A stretch of 64,000 nucleotides of DNA from Roseivirga sp965279445. Its GTDB lineage: Bacteria > Bacteroidota > Bacteroidia > Cytophagales > Cyclobacteriaceae. The notes under the pieces are model-generated. The model saw only the letters and a program-made list of their open reading frames with translations, was not told the DNA's origin and did not search any database. The position numbers and the translations under genes are program-made. Numbering within the stretch: position 1 is the first letter of the stretch; each line of letters begins with the position of its first letter. This document shows, in pieces, positions 10,101 to 18,746 of the stretch. The stretch covers positions 5,146,001-5,210,000 of the forward strand of contig OZ257241.1 of the NCBI GenBank assembly GCA_965279445.1. Reading direction: 5' to 3'.

Positions 10101-13100
10101 GCTTTCGTATCATCACCATAGAAATCGATATCATATACTACATCGAAGATCAGGTTATCAGACGCATCTGCAATAGCGATACTATCCCCTGAAGTGTTAA
10201 GACTTGGGAAGCTCGATACACCACCGACTTCAATGCCTGTAAACTCATCTGCGTTGCCCGTAGAGGTCAGCACTACGTAGTCACCGGCAGCAAAGGTGAC
10301 ATCGGGCAGGTTGGTTGTTCCGGTGAGGTCCGAGAGTGTAAGCCCGTTCAGCGTTAGAATCTTGCTGGAAGCATTATACACTTCGATATACTCTACCTCT
10401 GGCAGGCCTTGTGTAGGAGAGGGATTGGCCATAATCTCGGTGATGATAACCTCATTAGCCGCGGGTGTAGCACCCAGGAAGAAGTTTGAATCTACACTGA
10501 CGATGGTATTGCCAGCGCAGTCATTAATACCTGAAGTAGTCAAAGTAAATTCTGTACCTCTCTCAAATGCGGTCGTCAGATTAATAAGCACACTGGTGCC
10601 AAATTCATCTTCAATATCAATGCTGGAAACAGTCACTCCGCCTGAAATAGAAAAGTCAGTTGTAGCAATGTTGCCTACATCCATGGACTCATTGAAAGTG
10701 ACTCTCAATTGCTGATCAGAGATTACCTCCAACGAACTTAATTCTGGTGCGGTGGTATCAGGGGTATTATCGAAAACTGAGTTCTGCACCCCTGGTGTAC
10801 CGCCTGAGCTATTATTGGTAGCGGTCCAGTTAGCATTATCGAAGCAGGCTGCTTCGGGATTGATCATTTCCAGAGAGAAACCCCCGGCTGCCTTGGTATC
10901 GTCACCGTAGAAGTCTATGCTATACACCACATCGAAGATCAGGTTATCAGACGCATCTGCAATAGCGATACTATCCCCTGAAGTGTTAAGACTTGGGAAG
11001 CTACTCACGCCACCAACTTCAATACCCGCAAACTCATCGGTATTGCCCGTAGAGGTCAGTACCAGGTATTCACCAGCGGCAAAGGTCACATCAGGCAGAT
11101 TGGTGGTTCCGGTGAGGTCCGAGAGTGTAAGCCCATCGAGGGTAAGAATCTTGCTGGAAGCATTAAATACTTCGATATACTCTACTTCCGGTAGGCCTTG
11201 GGTAGGAGAAGGGTTGGCCATAATCTCGGTGATAATTACCTCATTCGCTGCGGGGGATGCCCCCAGAAAGAAGTTTGAGTCTACACTGAGAATGGTATTG
11301 CCAGCGCAGTCTGAAAGATCGACAACTGTCAAAGTAAACTCGGTTCCTTTTTCAAAGGCTGCAGCCAGATTGATCAGCACCATGGTACCAAATTCATCTT
11401 CAATATCAATGCTGGAAACAGTCACTCCACCTGAAATAGAAAAGTCAGTTGTAGCAATGTTGCCTACATCCATGGACTCATTGAAAGTGACTCTCAATTG
11501 CTGATCAGAGATTACCTCCAACGAACTTAATTCTGGTGCGGTGGTATCAGGGGTATTATCGAAAACTGAGTTCTGCACACCGGGGGTTCCACCTGAAGTG
11601 TTAGTAGTAGCGGTCCAGTTGGCATCATCGAAGCAGGCGGCCTCGGGGTTGATCATTTCCAGAGAGAAGCCCCCTGCTGCCTTGGTATCGTCACCGTAGA
11701 AGTCCGTGCTGTAGACTACATCGAAAATCAGATTGTCGGAAGCATCTGCTATGGCAATACTATCCCCTGAAGTGTTAAGACTTGGGAAGCTACTCACGCC
11801 ACCAACGTCAATACCCGCAAACTCATCGCTGTTGCCTGTTGAGGTTAGCACCAGATATTCACCAGCCGCAAAAGTGACATCGGGCAGGTTGGTCGTCCCG
11901 GTGAGGTCCGAGAGCGTAAGCCCGTCCAGCGTCAGAATCTTGCTGGAGGCATTGTAGACCTCGATGTACTCTACTTCCGGCAAACCCTGAGTAGGAGAGG
12001 GGTTAGCCATAATCTCGGTGATAATGACCTCATTCGCTGCGGGTGTAGCACCGAGGAAGAAGTTTGAACCTGCGCTGACAATGGTATTGCCAGCGCAGTC
12101 TGAAAGATCGGCAACTGTCAAAGTAAACTCGGTTCCTTTTTCAAAGGCTGCAGCCAGATTGATCAGCACCATGGTACCAAATTCATCTTCAATATCAATG
12201 CTGGAAACAGTCACTCCACCTGAAATCGAGAAGTCAGTCATGGCTATGCTACCCACATCCATCGACTCATTAAATGTCACACGGAGTTGCTGATCAGAAA
12301 TAACTTCCAACGAACTTAATTCTGGTGCTGTGGTATCTGGTGTATTATCGAAAACTGAGTTCTGCACCCCTGGTGTACCGCCTGAGCTATTATTGGTAGC
12401 GGTCCAGTTAGCATTATCGAAGCAGGCTGCTTCGGGATTGATCATTTCCAGAGAGAAACCCCCGGCTGCCTTGGTATCGTCACCGTAGAAGTCTATGCTA
12501 TACACCACATCGAAGATCAGGTTATCAGACGCATCTGCAATAGCGATACTATCCCCTGAAGTGTTAAGACTTGGGAAGCTACCCACGCCACCAACTTCAA
12601 TACCCGCAAACTCATCGGTATTGCCCGTAGAGGTCAGTACCAGGTATTCACCAGCGGCAAAGGTCACATCAGGCAGATTGGTGGTTCCGGTGAGGTCCGA
12701 GAGTGTAAGCCCATCGAGGGTAAGAATCTTGCTGGAAGCATTAAATACTTCGATATACTCTACTTCCGGTAGGCCTTGGGTAGGAGAAGGGTTGGCCATA
12801 ATCTCGGTGATAATGACCTCATTCGCTGCGGGGGATGCCCCCAGAAAGAAGTTTGAGTCTACACTGAGAATGGTATTGCCAGCGCAGTCTGAAAGATCGA
12901 CAACTGTCAAAGTAAACTCGGTTCCTTTTTCAAAGGCTGCAGCCAGATTGATCAGCACCATGGTACCAAATTCATCTTCAATATCAATGCTGGAAACAGT
13001 CACTCCGCCTGAAATGCTAAAGTCAGCCGTAGCAATACTGCCCACATCCATAGACTCATTGAATGTTACACGCAGTTGTTGGTCGGAAATGACTTCCAGC

Positions 13101-16100
13101 AAACTTAATTCAGGTGCTGTGGTATCTGGTGTATTATCGAAAACCGAGTTCTGTATGCCTGGTGTTCCGCCTGAGCTGTTAGTAGTAGCTGTCCAGTTGG
13201 CATCATCGAAGCAGGCTGCTTCGGGGTTAATCATTTCCAGAGAGAAGCCACCTGCTGCTTTCGTATCATCACCATAAAAGTCCGTGCTATACACTACATC
13301 GAAAATCAGGTTATCAGACGCATCTGCAATAGCGATACTATCCCCTGAAGTGTTAAGACTTGGGAAGCTACCCACGCCACCAACGTCAATACTCGTAAAC
13401 TCATCTGTATTACCGGTGGAGGTCAGTACCAGGTATTCACCAGCCGCAAAGGTTACATCGGGCAGATTGGTGGTTCCGGTCAGGTCCGAGAGTGTAAGTC
13501 CATCGAGGGTAAGAATCTTGCCGGAGGCATTAAATACTTCGATATACTCTACTTCTGGTAGGCCTTGGGTAGGAGAGGGGTTGGCCATAATCTCGGTGAT
13601 GATTACCTCATTGGCAGCTGGTGTAGCGCCCAGGAAGAAGGTTGAGTCTGTACTGACAATGCTATTACCGGCACAGTCTGAAAGATCGGCAACTGTCAAA
13701 GTAAATTCTGTACCACGTTCAAAGGCAGCCGATAAATTTACCAATACCATAGTACCGAATTCGTCTTCGATATCAATGCTGCCAACAGTCACCCCGCCTG
13801 AAATGCTAAAGTCAGCCGCAGCGATACTGCCCACATCCATGGACTCATTGAAAGTGACCCTCAATTGCTGATCAGAAATAACTTCCAGCGAACTTAATTC
13901 AGGTGCTGTGGTATCTGGTGTATTATCGAAAACTGAGTTTTTTACTCCGGGAGTACCCTGGTTTGCATCGGTCGAAGCGGTATAATTTGAGGTGTCAAAG
14001 CAAGGAGTTTCAGGGTTGATTAATTCTATGGTATAACCACCGTCTTGTTTTGCTTCATCATTGTAGAAGCTAAAGTCGTATTGAAGAGAATCTACAATCT
14101 GAGCATCTCTTCTCTTCAGATAGAGTGTTTCTCCTGTGTTAGATAGTGAAGGGAAATTGGAGAGACCCATTACATCCCCGGAGCCACTGAAGAGATCTGC
14201 GTTTGAGCTTGAGGTCAGAATCAGATAGGCCCCTGCTGCCAGATCGAAGCTGGAAAGTGTGGCAGTACTACTGTTATCAGTGAATTCAAAATCCTGAAGC
14301 TTGATGGTTTCTGTGCCGGCATTAAAAATTTCTACAAACTCAGCATTGGGTAGTGGAGATGAGGTGTCAGGGTCCGGGTATATTTCATTGATCACCAAAT
14401 CTCTGAAAGAAGGATCAACCGGGGCCTCAAAGGTGAAATTGCTATTGGCATTTGAAATGGAATTACCATTCAGGTCTTCGACTCTATCAACTGTCAACTC
14501 ATAGACGGTATTATCTGTAAGATCAGCTGAAAAAGTCAGCAGCACTTCTTTCTGATTTTCGGAAAGTACGGCACTGGTCGGGCTGCCCGCGCCATTGTCC
14601 AGCGTGTAATGGTTCAGTATCTCTGCATTTGTCTGATCTAAGGCTTCATCGAAAGTAACGGTTATTTGATTCGTAAAGGTAGAGGAGACTGAGAGTACGG
14701 AAGGGGGTGTGATGTCATAGGCTACGGACTGACTGGAAGTAGCAATTAAATCACCGAAGCTATCTCTGAGATTTTCAATATCCAGCATATAGCCAACTCC
14801 CTCCATTAAATCAGCTGAGAAAATAAGCGTAACACTCAGTTGGTCATCATTATTGAGCACTGCTGAAATGGGGTTGCCCAGACCATTGTCCATGGTATAA
14901 TTCGTGACTGTTTGAGCGCTGACGGCTTCCAGTGCGTTGTCGAAATTCAGTCTGATGGTATTCTCATTAATCACCATAATACTGGCGATCTCAGAGTCAT
15001 AAGAGAAAGAACCTGTGAGGTTGGTGGATGTATTCCCATCAGTGTCCTGGAGGCTCTGAATATCCATTTGGTAGGTAACTCCTTCCGACATTTTTTCATT
15101 GAAAGTGATCAATACAATAAAGGTATCTGAGCCACCCTGAACCACACTCTTCACAGTCAGTCCATTATCGAAACTGTAAGAGCCAGTGGTCTCAGCAGAA
15201 ATCTGGGTAAGGGTCTTTGAAAGCTGAACCTGAATCGTAGAATCCGTAAGGGCCGTAATCTGCCCGATGCTTACCTCATTGGTAGCAAAGCTGTTGGTCA
15301 GGTCAGCCGATAAGGCATTTCCGTTAACATCTTCCAGAGCACTTATGGTAATGGTATTGGAAGCATTATTCCCCAGTGAGGTGAATTCCAATACGACTTC
15401 ATTGGTGTTTCTGGCCGAAAGTGTGACGGTCGTAGGGTTACCTATGCCATTGTCGATAGTGTAGTTCGCTAAGGTTTCGGCAATGGTCTCATCCAGTTGC
15501 TCAGAAAAAGTCAATTGAAGCTGAGTTGGGCTGAGTATTAGCAAAGAAGAGATTCTGGGAGCCAGCACGTCATAGGTAAAGTCTATGTTGCGGGTTGTGG
15601 TAATCTCATTCATCGCCAAATCCTGAATGCCCTTGATGGAGATGGTGTTCTCCACTTCGTTTTCAAAAGCTGATGCAAAAATCAGTTCTACCGATTGTTC
15701 ATTCGGCTGGAGGGTGGCGGAAACAGGTTGACCTATATCGTTATTGACAGTGTAGTTGTTGATAGCTTCGGCCGAGGTAAGATCAAGTGCTTCATCAAAG
15801 CTCACCAACAGCGTATTTTGGTCTGTCACTTCAACGATATCAACTCCGGGCCGATCGGTATCGTAAACAAAGCTTGTATTCAGCAGCTGAAGAAAGTCCC
15901 CTCCATCGTCTTTGATATCTTCAAACCCAATAAGCAAATCACGGTTTTCGTTAAAACCGGTTTCAAAAACCAGATGAACCAGTTTGGTATTATCGTCATC
16001 CTGAAGGGCCGTTTTGGGATTGCCTATACTATTATCAACTTCATAATTGCTCACCGCTTCAGCAGAGCTGGTCTCTACGGCTTCTGTGAAGTACACATCC

Positions 16101-18673
16101 AGTAGCTGTGAAGAAATGACAATTACCGTATCAATCGCATTTGAGAAATCAAAAGCCTCAGTGGTAAGGCTAATAGTATTGCCAAGGGTATCAGTGAGGT
16201 TTTCAAAGGTCAGGTCATAGCTGGTACCAATTGTCAAAGCCTGATCGAATTCCAGGCTTACGCGTGTTGCGTGCTCAGTATTGAGTGTGTTCCTGTCGGG
16301 GTTACCGATTCCCTGGTTCAGTGAAAAATTACTTTCTGTTTCAGCGATAGACTCTGCCAGCTCTTCATCAAAGATCAGATCAACAGTAAGTGTGTCTTTG
16401 AACACGAATCGTTGAAATACGGGTGGCTCATCATCAAAAAGAAAGCTCAGTTGATTCGTGTCAATTGTATTGCCTGCACAGTCTGTTGTACCCGTTACAG
16501 TGAGGGTATAAATAGTACCTGAGCTCATAGCGGAACCAAGCGTCAGTGTAACGGATCTCAATCCAGGCGTATTGGCTGTGGAGCCGGATACTGTAATACC
16601 ATTATCGAGGGTATAAGTACCATTGGTCAGACTGGATGCATCCATGATTTCGTTAAAAGTCACTACCAGTTCCTGGTCTGAGTTAGCTGTCACCGAGATG
16701 AGGTTGGGCCCTGCCGTATCGGGGGTGGTATCGAAAATGGAATTCTGTGCTCCCGGAGTTGCCCCATCTGTATCAACGGAGGCCGCCCAGTTATTGGCAT
16801 CACTACAGACAAGTTCCGGGTTGATTTGCTCAATACTCCAGCCTCCGTCCGATTTGTCATCATCCTGGTACCAGGTCTGGTCATAAGTGAGGCTATCTAC
16901 GATATTACCCAGGTTGTCCTTTAATATAATTTGTTCGCCACCATTGGAAAGGCCATTCCAGGATGTGACGGCCACTACATCTCCGAAAGACTGGTAATCC
17001 GTAACACTGCTACTGGGAGTCAGAATGACATAGCTTCCCGCTGCCAGCACAAAGTCTCCAACAGTACCGCCAGTCAGGTCAAAGTCTCCAAGGTCTATGT
17101 CTTTTGACGAGGCATTGTAGAGCTCAATAAACTCATCAGAAGAGCCGCTGGGTAATACCTGAGGGTTGGGTTGGCTAGCCCCGGTTGGATCGGCAAAAAT
17201 CTCGTTAATCACAATTTGTCGTGTAAGCGTAGCAGTAGTGAAGGTCACATCAGTCGTGAGCCCATTGGCCTGAGCATTCCCGCTTAAATTCGTCACATTA
17301 TTGATCGTAAGGGTATAGGTGTTATTGACCAGGTCATCGGAAAATGTAAGGGTTACAATGGAGGCATCGCTGCCATTTACTACAGCTGAAGCAGGTGCTC
17401 CAAAACCAAAGTTGAGGGAGTAATTAGCAGTAGCTGCCGCACTGGTAGCCTCTATGTCCTGATTGAAGGTGACCTGTACCTCAGTTGAGGAGTTGGCAGT
17501 AATGGCGCTTATGTCCAATGGCAAATAGCTAAAGGTATCCGTCAGCCCCGAGGCAGTAGATAGTGTGGAGTTGTCTTGTACGTTGTCTACTGTGAGCGTA
17601 AAGCTGTTGTTTGTAAGGTCAGAAGCCAGTGTCAGGGTTACCTTTTTAGCATTTGTACCGTCAAGCACTGCTGTCGTGGGGTTGCCTATGGCATTGTCGA
17701 TCGAATAATTACCAGCCGTTTCGGCACTGGTTTCATCCAGGTCCAGGTTAAAAATAAGCTCCAACGTATTTTTATCAATCACGGTGGTACTGGTGATTGA
17801 CAGTGCCTCAGCAAAAGTAAAGCTGTCCTGAAGGTTAACGGCAGGTGTATTGCTGGCCGCGTCTTCTACATTGTTGGCGGTCAATGCATAGGTATTATTT
17901 GCCATGTTAGTAGTCGTGAGTGTTACCTCATTGACTGCTGTGCGGCTGGCCGCTGTCACAGAAATGCCATTGTCAATGCTGTAGTTGGCAATGGCTTCAG
18001 CAGTTGCCTGGGTTACCTCCTGGTTGAAGGTGACTACTAAAGAGTTACTGTTGGTGGCCGTAACAGATGAAATATCCAGGGCCAGCAGTTGTTCATCTAT
18101 GGTCACATCATCCATAATGAATTCAGCCACTGAGCCACTACCGCTTCCACGCCCCACAGTCATTTTGATTATCACGTTGGACTCCCCGCTGGCAGAAACG
18201 GGAAGCTCGTATTCATACAGGGTATAACTTGTGGTATTGTCATTAGGGAAAGTGGTTTCATCCCCGATATCCACATCATCCAGAAAGTTACTCCCTCCAT
18301 CAATGGAGGTAGAAAAGTTGAGCGTGGCAGGTCGGGTAGAGGTAGAAGATCCGTTTTGTTTGGAAAACGCATAGAATTCCATTTTTGGATTAGTAATACC
18401 AGTGAGGTCCAATGAAATCAATACCTCTCCATTGAAAGAGGAGGTTGGAATGATGTTTATCGATGAGGAGCCGGTACGGGCATCTGAGCCTTGAAAGATA
18501 CGGCTGGTGCTGCGTACGTCATTACCGGTCCAGTTGGTAATGAAAACGACATCTGTGCCAGTTGTAAACGATTGTTCAAAACTTTCTGTGGATGGAAATG
18601 TGTTGATCTGACTTAAGGCTATATTTGCCGAAATTGCCAGAAGCAAAGGGATTAGGATACTTTTCAGGTTCAC
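4118..18673 (-). CDS. giant secreted Ig-like / lamin-tail repeat protein (4851 aa)
   Basis: A 14.6-kb gene for a cell-surface or secreted protein. It starts with GTG at 18673 and a clear signal peptide (MNLKSILIPLLLAISANIALSQ). Next come a jelly-roll-like region (about 22-195), three Ig-like units of the SbsA type (motif VTFNxxxxxxSA..NYSIDN), a lamin-tail domain near 486, eight more Ig-like units, and a second lamin-tail near 1426. An array of ten exact 263-residue modules (Ig-like plus lamin-tail) follows at about 1578-4268, then diverged copies. I count roughly 23 Ig-like and 14 lamin-tail domains. The last ~100 residues (VKIYDAGGNLVKDI, FFRWDGTYQNGS, VGYYMILFEI) match the FlgD-like/gliding C-terminal domain used as a type IX secretion signal. 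A role in adhesion or matrix binding is inference. Each module has a Cys pair candidate (ACFDD and DCAGN). The array makes copy number liable to change and to assembly error. Confidence 0.93.
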   Translation of the reverse strand: MNLKSILIPLLLAISANIALSQINTFPSTESFEQSFTTGTDVVFITNWTGNDVRSTSRIFQGSDARTGSSSINIIPTSSFNGEVLISLDLTGITNPKMEFYAFSKQNGSSTSTRPATLNFSTSIDGGSNFLDDVDIGDETTFPNDNTTSYTLYEYELPVSASGESNVIIKMTVGRGSGSGSVAEFIMDDVTIDEQLLALDISSVTATNSNSLVVTFNQEVTQATAEAIANYSIDNGISVTAASRTAVNEVTLTTTNMANNTYALTANNVEDAASNTPAVNLQDSFTFAEALSITSTTVIDKNTLELIFNLDLDETSAETAGNYSIDNAIGNPTTAVLDGTNAKKVTLTLASDLTNNSFTLTVDNVQDNSTLSTASGLTDTFSYLPLDISAITANSSTEVQVTFNQDIEATSAAATANYSLNFGFGAPASAVVNGSDASIVTLTFSDDLVNNTYTLTINNVTNLSGNAQANGLTTDVTFTTATLTRQIVINEIFADPTGASQPNPQVLPSGSSDEFIELYNASSKDIDLGDFDLTGGTVGDFVLAAGSYVILTPSSSVTDYQSFGDVVAVTSWNGLSNGGEQIILKDNLGNIVDSLTYDQTWYQDDDKSDGGWSIEQINPELVCSDANNWAASVDTDGATPGAQNSIFDTTPDTAGPNLISVTANSDQELVVTFNEIMDASSLTNGTYTLDNGITVSGSTANTPGLRSVTLTLGSAMSSGTIYTLTVTGTTDCAGNTIDTNQLSFLFDDEPPVFQRFVFKDTLTVDLIFDEELAESIAETESNFSLNQGIGNPDRNTLNTEHATRVSLEFDQALTIGTSYDLTFENLTDTLGNTISLTTEAFDFSNAIDTVIVISSQLLDVYFTEAVETSSAEAVSNYEVDNSIGNPKTALQDDDNTKLVHLVFETGFNENRDLLIGFEDIKDDGGDFLQLLNTSFVYDTDRPGVDIVEVTDQNTLLVSFDEALDLTSAEAINNYTVNNDIGQPVSATLQPNEQSVELIFASAFENEVENTISIKGIQDLAMNEITTTRNIDFTYDVLAPRISSLLILSPTQLQLTFSEQLDETIAETLANYTIDNGIGNPTTVTLSARNTNEVVLEFTSLGNNASNTITISALEDVNGNALSADLTNSFATNEVSIGQITALTDSTIQVQLSKTLTQISAETTGSYSFDNGLTVKSVVQGGSDTFIVLITFNEKMSEGVTYQMDIQSLQDTDGNTSTNLTGSFSYDSEIASIMVINENTIRLNFDNALEAVSAQTVTNYTMDNGLGNPISAVLNNDDQLSVTLIFSADLMEGVGYMLDIENLRDSFGDLIATSSQSVAYDITPPSVLSVSSTFTNQITVTFDEALDQTNAEILNHYTLDNGAGSPTSAVLSENQKEVLLTFSADLTDNTVYELTVDRVEDLNGNSISNANSNFTFEAPVDPSFRDLVINEIYPDPDTSSPLPNAEFVEIFNAGTETIKLQDFEFTDNSSTATLSSFDLAAGAYLILTSSSNADLFSGSGDVMGLSNFPSLSNTGETLYLKRRDAQIVDSLQYDFSFYNDEAKQDGGYTIELINPETPCFDTSNYTASTDANQGTPGVKNSVFDNTPDTTAPELSSLEVISDQQLRVTFNESMDVGSIAAADFSISGGVTVGSIDIEDEFGTMVLVNLSAAFERGTEFTLTVADLSDCAGNSIVSTDSTFFLGATPAANEVIITEIMANPSPTQGLPEVEYIEVFNASGKILTLDGLTLSDLTGTTNLPDVTFAAGEYLVLTSTGNTDEFTSIDVGGVGSFPSLNTSGDSIAIADASDNLIFDVVYSTDFYGDDTKAAGGFSLEMINPEAACFDDANWTATTNSSGGTPGIQNSVFDNTPDTTAPELSLLEVISDQQLRVTFNESMDVGSIATADFSISGGVTVSSIDIEDEFGTMVLINLAAAFEKGTEFTLTVVDLSDCAGNTILSVDSNFFLGASPAANEVIITEIMANPSPTQGLPEVEYIEVFNASSKILTLDGLTLSDLTGTTNLPDVTFAAGEYLVLTSTGNTDEFAGIEVGGVGSFPSLNTSGDSIAIADASDNLIFDVVYSIDFYGDDTKAAGGFSLEMINPEAACFDNANWTATNNSSGGTPGVQNSVFDNTPDTTAPELSSLEVISDQQLRVTFNESMDVGSIAMTDFSISGGVTVSSIDIEDEFGTMVLINLAAAFEKGTEFTLTVADLSDCAGNTIVSAGSNFFLGATPAANEVIITEIMANPSPTQGLPEVEYIEVYNASSKILTLDGLTLSDLTGTTNLPDVTFAAGEYLVLTSTGNSDEFAGIDVGGVSSFPSLNTSGDSIAIADASDNLIFDVVYSTDFYGDDTKAAGGFSLEMINPEAACFDDANWTATTNTSGGTPGVQNSVFDNTPDTTAPELSSLEVISDQQLRVTFNESMDVGNIATTDFSISGGVTVSSIDIEDEFGTMVLINLAAAFEKGTEFTLTVVDLSDCAGNTILSVDSNFFLGASPAANEVIITEIMANPSPTQGLPEVEYIEVFNASSKILTLDGLTLSDLTGTTNLPDVTFAAGEYLVLTSTGNTDEFAGIEVGGVSSFPSLNTSGDSIAIADASDNLIFDVVYSIDFYGDDTKAAGGFSLEMINPEAACFDNANWTATNNSSGGTPGVQNSVFDNTPDTTAPELSSLEVISDQQLRVTFNESMDVGNIATTDFSISGGVTVSSIDIEDEFGTSVLINLTTAFERGTEFTLTTSGINDCAGNTIVSVDSNFFLGATPAANEVIITEIMANPSPTQGLPEVEYIEVYNASSKILTLNGLTLSDLTGTTNLPDVTFAAGDYVVLTSTGNADEFTGIEVGGVSSFPSLNTSGDSIAIADASDNLIFDVVYDIDFYGDDTKAAGGFSLEMINPEAACFDDANWTATNDSSGGTPGVQNSVFDNTPDTTAPELSSLEVISDQQLRVTFNESMDVGNIATTDFSISGGVTVSSIDIEDEFGTIVLINLAAAFEKGTEFTLTVADLSDCAGNTIVSTDSTFFLGATPAANEVIITEIMANPSPTQGLPEVEYIEVFNASGKILTLDGLTLSDLTGSTNLPAVTFAAGEYLVLTSTGNTDEFAGIEVGGVGSFPSLNTSGDSIAIADASDNLIFDVVYSTDFYGDDTKAAGGFSLEMINPEAACFDDANWTATTNSSGGTPGIQNSVFDNTPDTTAPELSLLEVISDQQLRVTFNESMDVGSIAATDFSISGGVTVSSIDIEDEFGTMVLINLTSAFERGTEFTLTTSGINDCAGNAIVSVDSTFFLGATPAANEVIITEIMANPSPTQGLPEVEYIEVYNASSKIITLDGLTLSDLTGTTNLPNLTFAAGEYVVLTSTGNADEFTGIEVGGVSSFPSLNTSGDSIAIADASANLIFDVVYDIDFYGDETKAAGGFSLEMINPEAACFNDANWTATNNTSGGTPGVQNSVFDNTPDTTAPELSSLEVISDQKLRVTFNESMDVGSIAATDFGISGGVTVSSIDIEDEFGTNVLINLTTAFERGTEFTLTTSGVNDCAGNTIVSTDSNFFLGATPTANEVIITEIMANPSPTQGLPEVEYIEVYNASSKILTLDGLTLSDLTGTTNLPDVTFAAGEYLVLTSTGNADEFTGIEVGGVSSFPSLNTSGDSIAIADASDNLIFDVVYSTDFYGDDTKAAGGFSLEMINPEAACFDDTNWTATNNASGGTPGIQNSIFDNTPDTTAPELASLEVISDQQLRVTFNESMDVGSIATADFSISGGVTVSDIDIEDEFGTNVLINLTTAFERGTEFTLTTSGVNDCAGNTIVSTDSNFFLGATPTANEVIITEIMANPSPTQGLPEVEYIEVYNASSKILTLDGLTLSDLTGTTNLPDVTFAAGEYLVLTSTGNADEFTGIEVGGVSSFPSLNTSGDSIAIADASDNLIFDVVYDIDFYGDDTKAAGGFSLEMINPEAACFDDANWTATTNSSGGTPGIQNSVFDNTPDTTTPELSSLEVISDQQLRVTFNESMDVGSITATDFGISGGVTVSDIEIKDEFGIMVLINLTAAFGRGTEFTLTVADLSDCAGNVIVSVESNFFLGATPAANEVIITEIMANPSPTQGLPEVEYIEVYNASGKILTLDGLTLSDLTGSTNLPAVTFAAGEYVVLTSTGNADEFTGIEVGGVSSFPSLNTSGDSIAIADASANLIFDVVYDIDFYGDETKAAGGFSLEMINPEAACFDDANWTATNNTSGGTPGVQNSVFNNTPDTTAPELSLLEVISDQQLRVTFNESMDVGSIAAADFGISGGVTVSNIEIKDEFGSIVLINLTNAFARGTEFALNLSGLTDCSGNEISATQANFFLGAVPTANELIITEIMANPAPSQGLPEVEYIEVLNVSGRILSLQGIALADRTTSTILPAANIAPGAYAILSTNNGAAQFNNGIGVSGFPSLNTSGDQIMIGEGANEIFSVSYTDDWYRDSDKASGGFSLEMIDTAFPCQEASNWTASDNTNGGTPGAENSVADSNPDIIGPKLIRAVALTDQTLLLTYDERLETGNITNGSFSLSGGINISEYTIDASKKEITLTTDAPLETNILYTVSTENITDCSGNLITDGFDSQTLVIAVSAESGDILINEILFNPKSGGVRFVELYNNSTNFINLKNWLLAGSNSDREVSLEESIIAPGEYVVLTTSISTLLDQYPKAQLENAIEMSSFPSFPNTEGSASVINENDLLIDLFDYSDDYHSPLLDDVDGVSLERIRFAGTTNDPNNWQSASSTEGFATPGYANSQAQQQPDPGMTVDIEPRTFAPDVAGMANFTTINFEFDNPGNTLNVKIYDAGGNLVKDIAQNALVGSSGFFRWDGTYQNGSKARVGYYMILFEIISPEGNVTMSKERVAIGTRL
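5870..13940 (-). repeat. tandem array of ten 789-bp coding repeats
   Basis: The same landmark recurs at 6228, 7017, 7806, 8595, 9384, 10173, 10962, 11751, 12540 and 13329, always 789 bp (263 codons) apart, so no indel has entered any copy. Each unit encodes one Ig-like domain (VISDQQLRVTFNESMDVG) and one lamin-tail domain (NEVIITEIMANPSPTQGLPE). Copies differ mainly by scattered substitutions. A more diverged eleventh Ig/lamin-tail pair follows at the low-coordinate side. Boundaries are approximate. Confidence 0.93.
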
Positions 18674-18746
18674 GAAAAGAAATTTACTAAAAACTCTTCT
18701 GAGACGTATTAATTATAGGCAAACAAATCACATTAAACGCAGAGAA

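Noticed and set aside
5706..13871. Many long plus-strand reading frames of 60-260 codons inside the giant gene
   Set aside because: They recur every 789 bp, are the exact antisense of the repeat array and share one frame relation; they result from the repeat's codon use and are not genes.
5870..13940. CRISPR-like or phage-tail-fibre repeat array
   Set aside because: Units are 789 bp, coding and without spacers; the protein has a signal peptide and surface domains, and no cas or phage genes are present.
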